DNA from: Hordeum vulgare subsp. vulgare | Taxonomy: Eukaryota > Streptophyta > Magnoliopsida > Poales > Poaceae | Assembly: GCF_904849725.1 (NCBI RefSeq) | Contig: NC_058518.1 | Location: 8,700,147 to 8,764,146 of the forward strand | DNA: 64,000 nucleotides | Direction: 5' to 3' | Shown here: piece by piece, positions 21,576 to 34,265 of the stretch | Position numbering within the stretch: position 1 is the first letter of the stretch | How the letters are laid out: every line of letters begins with the position of its first letter | Program-made: the position numbers and the translations under genes | Notes under the pieces: model-generated | Seen by the model: the letters and a program-made list of their open reading frames with translations, nothing else | Databases searched by the model: none | Told to the model about the DNA's origin: nothing

Positions 21576-21727
21576 TTTTAACATGCTCCTTCTTACCTTC
21601 CATTTTCACATGAGTGGTAAGAGTATAAATAGACCTGAGCATTGATTGCATTATGTAGTGAGTTTGATTAACTCTTACTTTCTTACCTTTCATGTGAAAA
21701 GGAAGAGTATGAGGGAGCATGTTAAAA
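21576..21727. mobile_element. Short foldback MITE
   Basis: A 152-bp hairpin-like unit. The left end TTTTAACATGCTCC is inverted at the right end as GGAGCATGTTAAAA, and further inside TTTTCACATG pairs with CATGTGAAAA. No target duplication was established. Confidence 0.65.
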
Positions 21728-22689
21728 TTGCTCATATCCTTAACGACCCTCTCCTTTTTGCAGCACGGAGAAAGAGAGACATCTTTCTCTCCTCTCCTCC
21801 TTTCACTCCATCTTCACTCTTGTGACCATGTCAGAACCCTCTCTTTAATATCTTTTACTTCTACAGAATCCTTACACCTTTGAAATACAACCGGAGATGT
21901 TTAATGTATATAAGCCATAGGTTGCAGAACTAACAATAACAAAGTTTATGATATTTTTGGCATGTTCATTCCAGAAAAAATGTTTTTGCAGGCAAAATGT
22001 TTACAAAAAATACGAGCTAGTTTGTGGTGAATGAAATTAACTCCTCTTACTTTTACATTTGTTGTTTGAGACATTGGATCAATGTTGATTATCCATAGAG
22101 TATCTGACATGGAACATCTAGCGATTCCGATGGACACATAAGCGTTTACACACCAATGAACATGCTTCTATTCCCTCAACTTCTTCTAACGAATACAAGT
22201 ATTGTTAACAATGAATATTCTTTTGTGTAGTTTTTCTTTCAACGGTGAAAGAGTTGACGTGCCTTTTTCTTATTTTAGAAACACAAGTCCCATAGGACAT
22301 TGGTGCAATTCAAAAGGCAATAGTTCATTTCAACCTCGTGATGATTTTTCTTCCGATAATATAAAACTTAAGGAACTTAAATATATTACTGCTTACCTTA
22401 ATTTCTATGTATTTTTCCCACCATATCCTCTATGGTATAGAGGGCAACCTAGCTTACTGATCTTGAACACAACCTCCACAAATACCCATACTTCGCCATG
22501 GTACCGTCGGGCACTGCCAACAAAATTTCCAACCAAAAACTCATCCAAGAAAGAAATCAAAGAAAAAACGCCACTATTGTCCAGACCAGGACAGATGAGC
22601 TGCACTCTCCATTGTCCCGGGAGGCGCCAAGGTCATGGCGTCGTGGGTGGGCGGTGGTCCATCCCACGACGAGAGGATTGCCCAAAAGC
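21728..22689. other. Left flank of the CACTA element, nothing recognised
   Basis: AT-rich DNA becoming GC-richer after 22,490. Short open frames show no domain. Confidence 0.35.
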
Positions 22690-22692
22690 TTT

Positions 22693-23270
22693 CACTACAG
22701 GAATCAGCTTCTTTGCCGTCTGCCATCACAGACGGCAACGAGTAAATCCCGGACGGCAAAGAGAATACCACAGACGGCAAAGAATCTCACGGCCGACAAA
22801 ATTTCTGCGTCAGCCTACGACGGCATCGTACCTTCTTTGCCGTCTGTCTCCCCAAAACGGACGACAAAGAGCTTTGCCGTCAGCTTTTCATAGGAGCAGT
22901 CGGCAAAGTGATCGAGACGGCAGCCGACAGGCGTTGCCTCCGTTAGGGTTAACGGAAGCTTTGCCGTCTGCCTCCCCCTCTTCTTTGCCGTCTGCCTCCC
23001 CCCTCTTCTTTGTCGTATGCCTCCCCCCTCTTCTTTGCCGTCTGCCTCCTCCTCCTCCCCCCTCCACTCTTTGTCGTCTGCCTCCTCCTCCTTCCCCCTG
23101 CTATGTGCCCTCTTCTTTGCCGTCTGCCCAGCCTGGAAGCAGACGACAAAGAGCCTATATAGACACCCCAGGATGCACAGCTGGGTGCCATGTGGCACCT
23201 TTGCCGTTTGCCAGCTGATGGCACAGGTCTTTGCCATCAGCTGGCAGACGGCAAAGAGCCCATATAGTAC
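22693..23270. repeat. CACTA left terminus with TTTGCCGTC motifs
   Basis: At least ten TTTGCCGTC/GACGGCAAA-type motifs (some diverged, such as TTTGTCGT) occur here in both orientations. They are the presumed transposase-binding sites. Confidence 0.85.
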
Positions 23271-23297
23271 CTGTTTTTTTGTTTTATATTATTTCAT

Positions 23298-23300
<3 letters not shown>

Positions 23301-23386
<86 letters not shown>
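23301..23386. repeat. (AC)20(AT)23 compound microsatellite
   Basis: A perfect AC run (23301-23340) is followed by an AT run (23341-23386). Imperfect repeats of CACATATATGATATA continue to about 23,520. Confidence 0.95.
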
Positions 23387-23389
<3 letters not shown>

Positions 23390-23796
23390 ACAGCACATTT
23401 ATATAATTCACCACACATATATGATATATAGTTCACCACATATATACTTGCCAACACATATATATAATTCACCACACATATATGATATACATATAAATCA
23501 ATGTACATCCCCATATATCGAAAGAACCAACATACAAACTATTGCACTGTTTATCCATATATACATATACATATAGTTCGACATTGTTCATCAACTCAAA
23601 TGAAAACTAGATGATATACATATAAAGTTCATCCATAGACATTGTTCAACTCCATGAATGCCAGCTTCCATGCATGTAGTATATCCAATCTGCAAAAATG
23701 TGAATAAGAAAGTCAGAAGAACAACAAAATATGATGTTTGAGCTAATTATGTCATTTTAGCGGAAAACAAGCTAAGAATATAATATTCATGATCTA

Positions 23797-26700
23797 ACCA
23801 AGGTTCTTATGCCATTTTTAGCTTATTATGGCATTTTGGAGCTAAATGGGTTAATTATGTCATTGTTGGGGAAATTAAAGCAAGGAGAATATGAAAGAGG
23901 AGAAGAAAGAGGAGGAGGAGGAGAAGAAGAATAAATCAAGAAGAAGGATAAGAAAGAGGAGAAGGAGGAGAAGGTCCTTGGCCTTCTCCTCCTTCTCCTC
24001 TTCCTCCTCCTCCTCCTCCTTCTTCTCTTCTTCTTATTCTTCTTCTTCTTCTTCTTTCTTTTCATTTTTCCTATTTCTTCTCCTCTTCTCCTCTTGTTGG
24101 AGCTAAATTACCTAATTATGTCTTTTTGGAGCTATATGGGCTAATTATGCCATTTTAGAGGAAAAGAAGCTAAGAATATAATATTCATGAGCTAACCAAG
24201 GTTCTTATGCCATTTTGAGCTTATTATGGCATTTTGGAGCTAAATGGGCTAATTATGTCATTGTTGGGGAAATTAAAGCAAGGATAATATGAAATAGGAG
24301 AAGAAAGAGGAGGAGGAGGAGAAGAAGAAGAAATCAAGAAGGAGGAGGAGAAGGACTAGAAGGTCCTTGTCCTTCTCCTCTTCCTCCTCCTCCTTCTCCT
24401 TCTTCTCTTCTTCTTCTTCTTCTTCTTTCTTCTCATTTTTCCTATTTCTTCTCCTCTTCTCCTCTTGTTGGAGCTAAATTACCTAATTATGTCTTTTTGG
24501 AGCTATATGGCCTAATTATGCCATTTTAGAGGAAAACAAGCTAAGAATATAATATTCATGAGCTAACCAAGGTTCTTTTGCCATTTTGAGCTTATTATGG
24601 CATTTTGGAGCTAAATGGGCTAATTATGTCATTGTTGGGGAAATTAAAGAAAGGATAATATGAAAGAGGAGAAGAAAGAGGAGGAGGAGGAGAAGAAGAA
24701 GAAATCAAGAAGGAGGAGAAGGAGGAGGAGGAGGAGGAGGAGAAGGACTAGAAGGTCCTTGGCCTTCTCCTCCTCCTCCTCCTCCTCCTTCTCCTTCTTC
24801 TCTTCTTCTTCTTCTTCTTTCTTTTCATTTTTCCTATTTCTTTTCCTCTTCTCCTCTTGTTGGAGCTAAATTACCTAATTATGTCTTTTTTGATATATAT
24901 ATATGGGCTAATTATACCATTTTAGAGGAAAACAAGCTAAGAATATAATATTCATGAGCTAACCAAGGTTCTTATGCCATTTTCAGCTTATTATGGCATT
25001 TTGGAGCTAAATGGGCAAATTATGTCATTGTTGGGGAAATTAAAGCAAGGATAATATGAAATAGGATAAGAAATAGGAGGAGGAGAAGAATAAGAAGAAA
25101 TCAAGAAGAAGGAGGAGAGGGAGGAGAAGGAGGAGGAGGAGAAGGACTAGAAGGTCCTTGGCCTTCTCCTCCTTCTCCTTCTTCTCTTCTTCTTATTCTT
25201 CTTCTTCTTCTTCTTCTTTCTTTCCATTTTCCTATTTCTTCTCAACTTCTCCTCTTGTTGGAGATAAATTACCTAATTATGTATTTTTGGAGCTAAATGG
25301 GCAAATTATCCCATTTTAGAGGAAAACAAGCTAAGTATATAATATTAATGAGCTAACCAAGGTTCTTATGCCATTTTGAGGTTATTATGGCATTTTGGAG
25401 CTAAATGGGCTAATTATGTCATTATTGGGGAAATTAAGGCAAGGAGAATATGAAATAGGAGAAGAAATAGGAGGAGGATAAGAAGAAGAAGAAATAAAGA
25501 AGAAGGAGGAGAAGGAGGAGGAGGAGGAGAAGGACTAGAAGGTCCTTGGCCTTCTCCTCCTTCTCCTCCTCCTCCTCCTCCTGCTCCTTCTCCTTCTTCT
25601 CTTCTTCTTCTCCTTCTTTCTTTTCATTTTTTCCTATTTCTTCTGCTCTTCTTGGAGCTAAATTAGCTATCTATGTCTTTTTGGAGCTAAATGGGCTAAT
25701 TATCTCATTTTAGAGGAAAACAAGCTAAGTATATAATATTAATGAGCTAACCAAGGTTCTTATGACATTTTGAGCTTATTATGGAATTTTGGAGCTAAAT
25801 GGGCTAATTATGTCATTGTTGGGGAAATTAAGGCAAGGAGAATATGAAAGAGGAGAAGAAATAGGAGGAGGAGGAGAAGAAGAAGAAATAAAGAAGGAGG
25901 AGAAGGAGGAGGAGGAGCGGAAGGACTAGAAGGTCCTTGGCCTTCTCCTCCTCCTCCTCCTCCTTCTCCTTCTTCTCCTCCTCCTTCTCCTTCTCCTTCT
26001 CTTCTCTTTCTTCTACTCTTCTTTTTGTTCTTCCTTTTCATTTTTCCTATTTCTTCTCCTCTTCTCCTCTTCTTGTAGCTAAATTTGCTAACTATGTCTT
26101 TTTGGAGCTAAATGGGCTAATTATGTCATTATAGAGGAAAACAAGTTAAGTATATAATATTAATGAGCTAACCAAGGTTCTTATGCCATTTTGAGCTTAT
26201 AATGTATTTTTGGATCTAAATGGCCTAATTATATCATTGTTGGGGAAATTAAGGCAAGGAGAATATGAAAGAGGAGAAGAAAGAGGAGGAGGAGGAGAAG
26301 AATAAATAAAGAAGAAGGAGCAGAAGGACTAGAAGGTCCTTGGCCTTCTCGTCCTTCTCCTCCTCCTCCTCCTGCTCCTCCTCCTCCTCTTCTTCTTCTT
26401 CTTCTTTCTTTTCATTTTCCTATTTCTTCTCCTCTTCTCCTCTTCTTGGAGCTAAATTAGCTAACTATGTCTTTTTGGAGCTAAATGGGCTAATTATCCC
26501 ATTTTAGAGGAAAACAAGCTAAGTATATAATATTAATGAGCTAACCAAGGTTCTTATGCCATTTTGAGGTTATTATGGCATTTTGGAGCTAAATGGGCTA
26601 ATTATGTCATTGTTGGGGAAATTAAGGCAAGGAGAATATGAAATAGGAGAAGAAAGAGGAGGAGGAGAAGAAGAATAAGAAATAACTCCTCCTCCTCCTC

Positions 26701-27000
26701 CTCCTTCTCCTTCTTCACTTCTTCTTCTTCTTCTTCTTTCTTTTCATTTTTCCTATTTCTTCTCCTCTTATCCTCTTCTTGGAGCTAAATTAGCTAACTA
26801 TGTCTTTTTGGAGCTAAATGGGCTAATTATCTCATTTTACAGGAAAACAAGCTAAGTATATAATATTAATGAGCTAACCAAGGTTCTTATGCCATTTTGA
26901 GCTTATTATGGCATTTTGGAGCTAAATGGGCTAATTATGTCTTTTTGGAGCTAAATGGGCTAACTATGTCATTGTTGGGGAAATTAAGGCAAGGAGAATA
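23797..27000. repeat. Nine-unit tandem array with purine/pyrimidine hairpins
   Basis: The landmark AACCAAGGTTCTTATG or a near variant recurs near 23798, 24196, 24560, 24959, 25355, 25752, 26171, 26545 and 26876, a period of about 330-420 bp. Each unit has an AT-rich half (GGAGCTAAATGGGCTAATTA) shared by all. Most also have a GAGGAG-rich arm meeting a CTCCTC-rich arm around AAGGTCCTTGGCCTT, giving an inverted repeat of roughly 70-100 bp per arm. The eighth unit lacks the central motif and the last lacks the hairpin. Relative to the transposase genes the array is 3'. Confidence 0.93.
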
Positions 27001-27032
27001 TGAAAGAGGATAAGAGAAACTTACCGTAGTGG

Positions 27033-29563
27033 TCATCAAGGAGGAGAAACACCTGGAGAAGGGTTGTGCGATGCCGCTCGGGAGTTATTCTGCAGAATAG
27101 ATATTTTGCAATGTCTCAGTTAGCATGATGACACTCAATTATTAATACTAGTTTATAATGAAACTCACCATGCCAATCGAAGAGAAGACGGGCATCGGCG
27201 GAGGGACTTGACCGCTCTTCTCGCACAGACCATGAAGAGTGGGTCGTATTAGTTAGTAATGAAACATACATTACACACATGATTTGGCTAATGTGAAAAA
27301 ACTTACCACAAAAAGCTCGTACAGGGCCCGTTGACCCGCCTCATTCCGGGACCTCTCCTCCTCAATCAATCGTGATGTGGTCTGGTCCCTCTCATCAAGA
27401 GCAGCCTGACTTGCCAATCTCTCTTTCTCAAGAGCAGCTTGGCTTGCCAATCTCTCTTTCTCAAGAGCAGCCTGGTTTGCCAATCTCTCTTTCTGAAGAG
27501 CAGCCTAAAATACCATTCCTCGTTACCACAGTAATGATCTATGGTGACACACATAATGAAATGGATGAAAGTGTTCTTAGTCCGTACAACTAAACTTGAT
27601 GGCAAGATCGACTGGCCGTGGACGACGCATTATCTCGGGACAACTGCTCGACTGGCGCGCCTTGATCTCCGGGAGAGTGAGTGGACAATGTATTATCCCA
27701 TCTCCAATGGCTATCGAGCCATGGGGCCTCCCGCCACCAGATATCATCACCAGCTCTAGATCCAAAGGTTCCTCGCTAGGGTTAAAGTCATCCCCTTTCG
27801 TAGCCTTCCCCGCGTCCCTGTATGCCACGAGCTTTTGGTGGGATGATATGTTGGTGAAGTTATTGGGATCATCCAGGTCAGACTCAGAGAATGCCTTCGC
27901 CTTCTTGTACGAGGCAGTATAGGCCATGCCATAAAGGTCGTACAAGTGTGGCATCTCCGTCTTATTGTGATGCGCCTAAAAGAGAGGAACAAAATATTAG
28001 CATCAAGAATGAATTGCATGGATCATGAAGCAAATCACATACCCAGTTTCGTCCGAACTGAAGTAAGTTGGCGTTGCCTTGATGGTGTGACACACCAACC
28101 ATTTGGCTACGTCGATCCTTCGCATTCTCGTGGACGGCTCACCAGCTGCCTGTGCACCACTCATCAACCAACGCCTCCCAACAATCCATCTTATCCGCAC
28201 ACCATCTCGGGGGCACCTGTAAGTTATTAGAAAGAATTTTCAGCGCTACGCCTATGAATGAAATCAAGAAAACTACGTAGAAGGACTTAAGAATAGGTAA
28301 TTACCTTCATGTATTGCTCCTTCTTCAGAAAATTTCCGCGGCAATCCTTCTTCTGCTTCTTAATACCACGCGTGGCGTAGTAATCTCGAATAGCCTGCGG
28401 CCGAGCCTCGTGGCGCAAGTTCTGTAGTAACCGCCTACACTCGGCCTCGAGAACCCTGGCCGCCTCCTCCTCATATCCATCCTCACACCTATAGAAGGTA
28501 TGCAATCAAACGTGAAAACACCGATTAGTACAATAATTAGCTATATTGTTAATTTTAGATTCTGTAAAAGGATAATTTACCCAAAAGCTCTTGATCACCA
28601 TCTCGTCCCTCGTGTGGCACAAGACACCATCTATAATCTCCTCCGGTGGGGCCTGCGCAGGCTGGTAGTGCTCCCATGAAAATCTTAGTGTAGGAACCTG
28701 ACCCTCACCAGGCAACGTGACAAACCCCGGGAAATTTGTCCGGCAAAGCACACCAAGGACGGAGTTCGGCCTCCGGACTCCAAGAGGGTGTACCCATCCC
28801 CTGCAGTATGATAAGGTTAACACATTTGATATTTGAACAAACTTGAAGGCAAAAGCTAAAAAAAGAGTAAATGTACTTACCTATCTCCTTGAGGTTTAAT
28901 CACCGGCCTCTGCTCGCGGGTAGCCGGCGCGACCGGGAGACGTGTACTACCACACTTGTACATGGTGGCCCCGTCCACCTGCACATCACCCTCGCTATCC
29001 GTAAGCTCATCCCCGCCATCCCCACCCCCTGAGCCGCCCGGACCCTCGGTCCAATCCGGCAACTCGGTACGATCCGGCCAGGTCTCCCATCCGGGCCTCT
29101 CCACGTCGGGTGAAGCCTCCGGAACCGTAGTCTCATGGGCCGAATGCACCTCGACCCGAGGCTGCTCCTGGACCGGAGTCTCATGGGACGAATGCCCGTC
29201 AACACCAGGCTCCTAGAACGGAGTCCCGGTAGCCTCCTCCGCAAACGGGTCGACCATAGTAGTCCTATGCTCGGGTGAATGAGCTGGTGGTGGTGGCGAG
29301 GACGGCTCTACAGTCCTCCTGGATCTTCCGCGGCCACCACCTCTCCATGTACCCTTCCCCTTCTTCCCTACCTGACCAGCACCTCTCCCAGTGGGCAATG
29401 CCACCGACGAAGAAGAACCCACGGGTGGTGTCGACAGACTGTCTGCCAAGGCTCTACGGAGAGATAGGGGTGGAAGGGAAGTACCACCCCTCGTGCGGGG
29501 TGCTTGGGAAGAACCCGTCGAGCGATCTGGACCAGCGCCCACCATCTTTCCACACCTGGTGAC
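27033..29563 (-). pseudogene. CACTA second coding region (Ptta/En-Spm-like, coiled coil)
   Basis: The likely TNPA-like partner that binds subterminal motifs. Exons I can support: 29563-28881 (Gly/Pro/Ser-rich, then WETWPDRTELPDWTEG), 28800-28581 (GWVHPLGVRRPN ... EMVIKSFW), about 28495-28305 (ARVLEAECRRLLQNLRHEAR, a block like the plant Ptta/En-Spm domain), 28216-28043 (PPRWCADKMDCWEALVDEWC ... VHENAKDRRSQM), a block starting 27975 (MPHLYDLYGMAYTASYKKAK) and 27504-27307 (three 11-residue ALEKERLASQA coiled-coil repeats). Small 3' exons end near 27,033. Most junctions are GT-AG; those around 28,495 and 27,580 are unresolved. In-frame TAG at 29213-29215 and TGA at 28139-28141 break the frame. 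Confidence 0.7.
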
Positions 29564-29687
29564 CTACCATGATAAAGATTAAAAGAAATTAGTACACCAT
29601 AAAAAAAATTGAATAACTGACATGAATAATAATATGTACATGAATAATAAAGATTAATATATATATAATTTAAGTTGTGAATCTTAC

Positions 29688-32600
29688 AAAATAATAATCA
29701 TCATCAATAAATGCATCATCATCATCACTATCACGCGTGTCTTCATGAATGACGTGCTCGTCGGGTTCAACGGCGTGAAGTTGTGAAAGGCCTTCCTTTA
29801 ATCGTTGAAGCATTGACAGGTCATCCGCATCAGTAACCTCTACGAGTTCCAGGTCTTCTGGTTCCGGCTCAGGACTGGAGTCGGATTCATTGTCGCTGTC
29901 TACTTCCATGTTCTTGGGTGAAGCACGGCGGTTCTTGAAACGTTTCTTGGAAAGACGTGTTTCTTGGAAGAATTCTCCATCATATGTGTCTGGGTTAATG
30001 TGAGGTTCATAATCCTGTTCATTTGGGAGAGGTGGTCTGACATGTGGCGGCACTTCATAAACAACATACCAACCTTCCAGATTCTTATCCGTTTGGCATA
30101 CCCACGGTAGATAGAAAACTTGGGTCGCCTGTTGAGCCGTAATATAGACATCGGGAACATCTAAATGGGTGTTTGGATTGATTTCGACTAGTCCTATATG
30201 TTCATGAGTCCTTCTAGTCTTCTTCGGCTGGAACCAATAACATTTGAAGACTACGACGTTCGGTGGGTTTTCACCATAGAATTGAAGTTCATAAATTGCT
30301 TCAACTCTTCCATAATACTGGATAACACCTTCGTCGATAGCAGAGACACCACAATTTGTAGATTTCCGGTCGGGCATAGATAGCTCCTTGCCAAAGGTAC
30401 GAAAGAGATACCCGTTGATGTTGTATTTCTCAAATGAATGGACCTTATAGTCAAAACCATTAGCGATTTGTCTCAATTCGGCGTCCATAGACTCTGAATT
30501 AGCCTACAAGTTTAATACGAAACGATTGTTGCATTAGCCGCAAGTTAGACCAAGAAATGAAATGATCCATTATTGATAATTACCGTTTGTTTGAACCAAG
30601 AGATGAAACCGGGATAGCCGCCTCCTGTCTTTGACAGAAGCTCATACTCTTCGACGGAATCATTTTCGATCACCGCTCCATCCGAGAATTTGGCGACGTA
30701 AAGACTGTTTGAAATATCCGGGAATAAGAGTAGTTCAAATGAATTAGAAGTTATGGGAAAATGTGCCGAGAACTCACTCGATGTACGGCGGCACTTCTGT
30801 TAGGTTGTTGAAGATATACAACGAAATGTTCCGCCATTCTTCGACATCCAACGTTATTGGTTTCGAAGCACCGACTGGTGTGAGCTTCCCTTTGAATAGG
30901 CTGAGGTTGGACCCACCTTTGTTAGGGTCTGCATCATTGTGCCGAGGCTTCAGATTATGTAAATGATGATTTTTGTCTTCGTAGTGTGCTGTCACAAAGT
31001 TTGCCACCTCCTTGGTAATGAATGCCTCAGCCATCGATGCTTTAATTCTACGCTTATTTTTACATTTAGCTCGAAGGGTCTTCTGCATCCTCTCAGTTGC
31101 ATAGCACCAACGATCTTGCACGGGCCCACCCAATCTTGCCTCGGTCGGTAGATGTAAAATCAAATGCTGCATTGGATTAAAGAAGCCCAGTGGAAAGATC
31201 TTCTCTAACTTGCACAACAACTCCGGTGCAAACTCCTCGATATCTTCTACCACGCCAGGCGACAATTCTTTCGCACAAAGAACACGGAAGAAATAGCTCA
31301 GCTCCGCCAGTACTAGCCATTCATCCTCAGGAATAAAGCCATGTAACATCACCGGCATTACCTGCTCTAGCCATATGTGCTAATCATGACTCTTGATACC
31401 AAAGATTTTTAATTTTTCAAGACTCGCTCCCCCCTTTAGATTCGCTACATACCCATCGGGGAACATCAAGTGCATTTTGACCCACAAGATAATTTCCCTC
31501 ATAGTTGGCATGCCAAGATTGAACCAGGCCTTTGGCTTCGACCACTTCTGCTTTCCTTTGCCTTCTCGCATGTTTTGTAACGGTCTATGACATAGTGTTT
31601 CTTGATCGACTCTAGCCTTAATATTATCCTTTTTATTCCCATCTATGTCGAACAATGTACCAAAAATAGCCTCTCCGATATTCTTTTCAGTGTGCATCAT
31701 GTCGATATTGTGTGGAAGAAGGAGGTCTTTGAAGTAAGGCAGATCCCAGAAGCATGGCTTGTGAGTCCAGGCGTGTTTTGAATTATACCCCTTGAAATAC
31801 CCTCGACGCTCTGGATCAGGCTCGAGGGCCTTTAACTGATCCAGGATCTGTTGGCCTGTGAACGCAGGTGGTGCCAAGTTTTTGACAACTTTACCTTTGG
31901 TAAAATTCTTCTTGTCTTTTCTGAACTGATGGTCAGGATCCAGGAACTGTCTATGCAAGTCAAAGCAAGAATACTTCCGACCCTCCTGCAACCAATGAAA
32001 CTGAAGAGCTGCCTTGCATTGGGGGCACGGGAACCTTCCATGCACACACCATCCAGAGAATAGCGCATATGCTGGCAAGTCATGCATAGAGTACATGTAC
32101 CACACATGCATTTTGAAGTTTTCTTTTCTAGCGGCATCGTATGTCTTGACCCCATTATCCCAAGCTTCTTCCAATTCATCCTTAAGCGGTTGCAGGTACA
32201 CATTCATATTCTTCCCCGGATAATTGGGCCCTGGAATTATGAACGTCAGAAATATGTTCTTTCTTTCCATAATCTGCCCGGGGGGGAGATTGAGTGGAAT
32301 GACAAATACAGGCCAACAACTGTATTGGGTTGCCGTCATGCCGAAGGGATTAAAACCATCCATGGCGGCGCAGACTCGAGGATTCCTTGGATCTTCCGCT
32401 TTATCCTGATGCAGTCCATCGAAATGTTTCCACGGTTCCCCATTCGATGTGTGTACCATCATCTTATTCCCATCCGCATCTAGTTCGGTTCTTTTGCCCA
32501 ATTTATGCCATGTCATCTGTCTGTCTGTCTCTTCGACCATGAAAAGACGTTGAAGTATTGGTACGATTGGCATATACCGAAGAACACTAACTGCGATTTT

Positions 32601-33329
32601 GGTCTGCCTCTTCTCACCCATACCGTTGTCTACCACAAGATACCTGCAAGACTCGCAATTGGGACAATAGTCCAAGTGTGCATACTCCTTCCTAAATAAG
32701 ACACATCCTTTCTCACATGCATCTATCTTCTCATAGGGCATCTTAAGTACACGAAGTATTTTGTTCGATTGGTACAGGTTTGCAGGCATGACATGGCCTT
32801 TGGGTAGGAAGCGTCCAAATAGTGTCATCATCGCGTCGTAGCATTCTCTTCCCAAGTTGAACCGAGCCTTCAGAGCCATTACTTGTGCAATTGCATCCAG
32901 CTGACAGAGCTCAGTGTGCTCATGGAGAGGACGTTTTGAAGACTCCAACATTTCATAAAAGGCCCTTGCAGATTCCTCCATCTCATCTGCCGAATCCCGA
33001 GCATCATCAAAGTCTTGCACCATGTCTTCGATCCCGGTACCATGCTCGTCCGTGCGACGACGGACCACCTCAGCTCTTGTGCGTTGTATAGACTCGCCAT
33101 GAAATGTCCACACCATATAATTAGTCTTAAAATCCCTCCTCTGCAGGTGTTTAATCATTACAGCCTTTGTCATCTTTTTATAGTTGTCGCATCCAAGACA
33201 GGGGCAATAGTTTCTTTCCTGGCCATTTGCGAATGCGGCTTTCACAAATTCCTTTGTTTTTACAAACCATTCTTTCGTCATCTCTTTCTGACTAGGGTGA
33301 CCGGTATACATCCACGCACGATCACTCAT
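29688..33329 (-). pseudogene. CACTA TNP2-type transposase, one nonsense codon
   Basis: The En/Spm TNPD-class transposase that cuts the CACTA ends. Exon 1 (33329-30778) starts with a transposase-associated domain (SDRAWMYTGHP; CPCLGC zinc-like motif, residues 1-80). The Transposase_21 core follows (CEKGCVLFRKEYAHLDYCPN ... LTFIIPGPNYPGKNMNVYLQ ... FWDLPYFKDLLLPHNIDMMH). After an in-frame TAG at 31380-31382, where relatives have Tyr in SHDYHIW, the same frame continues with a DUF4218 region (MPVMLHGFIPEDEW). Exon 2 (30704-30584, GGYPGFISWFKQT) and exon 3 (30503-29688, a DUF4216 region, then an acidic tail) have good GT-AG junctions in phase. Apart from the TAG the gene looks complete, so loss is recent or the stop is read through. 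Confidence 0.88.
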
Positions 33330-33465
33330 CTTGCCTAGCTACTAAAGACAGAAGAAATATATTTATATATAATTTAGCATTTATATTCATCGGTTAATCA
33401 GGTTCGCCATTTTTATTACGTCCAGGCACCTACACGCTAATAGGTAAAGATAGGTCCTAATCCCA

Positions 33466-33680
33466 CCCGAGTATGTGTAGATTGGGTTCGTTTTCCCATG
33501 CTCTGCTCCAGATCCAATGCAAAATTTAGGCAGCACCTCCCCGTTGTTCTGCTGATACACGTCTCCGCAATAAATAGAGAGGATGTGCATCCGAAGAACA
33601 ACAAGGAGGCACTGACGAAATTCCACATCGGATCCAGAGCACAGCATACGGGAAACGAACTCAATCTACACATACTCGGG
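33466..33680. repeat. Long hairpin before the TNP2 start
   Basis: Arms of about 100 bp (33466-33568 and 33582-33680) are inverted copies with moderate divergence. The outer ends are CCCGAGTATGTGTAGATTG and its inverse, around a loop of roughly 14 bases. It lies 137-351 bp upstream of the TNP2 ATG on the minus strand, in the likely 5' leader or promoter. Confidence 0.85.
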
Positions 33681-34004
33681 CTGTCCATGGATAATGTTGG
33701 ACAATTCGAAAGGATGGCGGTTATAAATATGCAAAGACATGCATATTTATAGATGTCTCCCTTTCGAACGGGAGACGCATACTGGTCACGCATACTGATA
33801 AATTAATTTAATTACCTAAATCTAGGAAGTTTCATCCGGAAACCGACCCACAGTAAATGAAGGGGCGAGGAGGAGATGACATGTGTACTGACCCACGAAT
33901 GCAAGGGCGGAGCTAGTACAACGCACGGGGAGGTCTTCGCACAGCAGACCTCACAGCGAAGAGACAACTGTCACATGTAAATCCACCCGATCAACACAAA
34001 TAAG

Positions 34005-34265
34005 CTAATTATGTCATTTTATAGCTAAATGGGATAATTATCTCATTGTTGGGGAAAATAAGGTAAGGAGAATAATAAAGAGGAGAAGAAAGAGGAGGAG
34101 GAGAAGAAGAAGAAATCAAGAAGAAGGAGAAGGAGGAGGAGGAGAAGAAGGAGAAGGTATTTTTCTTCTTCTTCTTCTCCTCCTCTCCTCTTCTCCTCCT
34201 CCTCCTCCTCTCCTTTTCTCCTCCTCCTCTCCTTTTCTCCTCCTCCTCTCCTCTTCTTCTCCTTT
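34005..34265. repeat. Tenth, isolated copy of the CACTA hairpin unit
   Basis: The AT-rich half (AGCTAAATGGGATAATTATC, ATTGTTGGGGAAAATAAGG) and the GAGGAG/CTCCTC hairpin of the 23.8-27.0 kb array recur here in the same orientation, on the other side of the genes. Confidence 0.9.

Noticed and set aside
22202..23218. A 338-codon open frame crossing the CACTA left end
   Set aside because: It runs from flanking DNA through the transposon border into TTTGCCGTC repeats, so it cannot be one gene.
23891..24106. Glu/Lys/Arg- and Ser-rich frames in the hairpin array
   Set aside because: They are direct translation of GAGGAG and CTCCTC runs and change with every indel between units.
23797..27000. CRISPR-like array
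   Set aside because: Units are hundreds of bases long, lack short constant repeats with unique spacers, and sit in a plant transposon.
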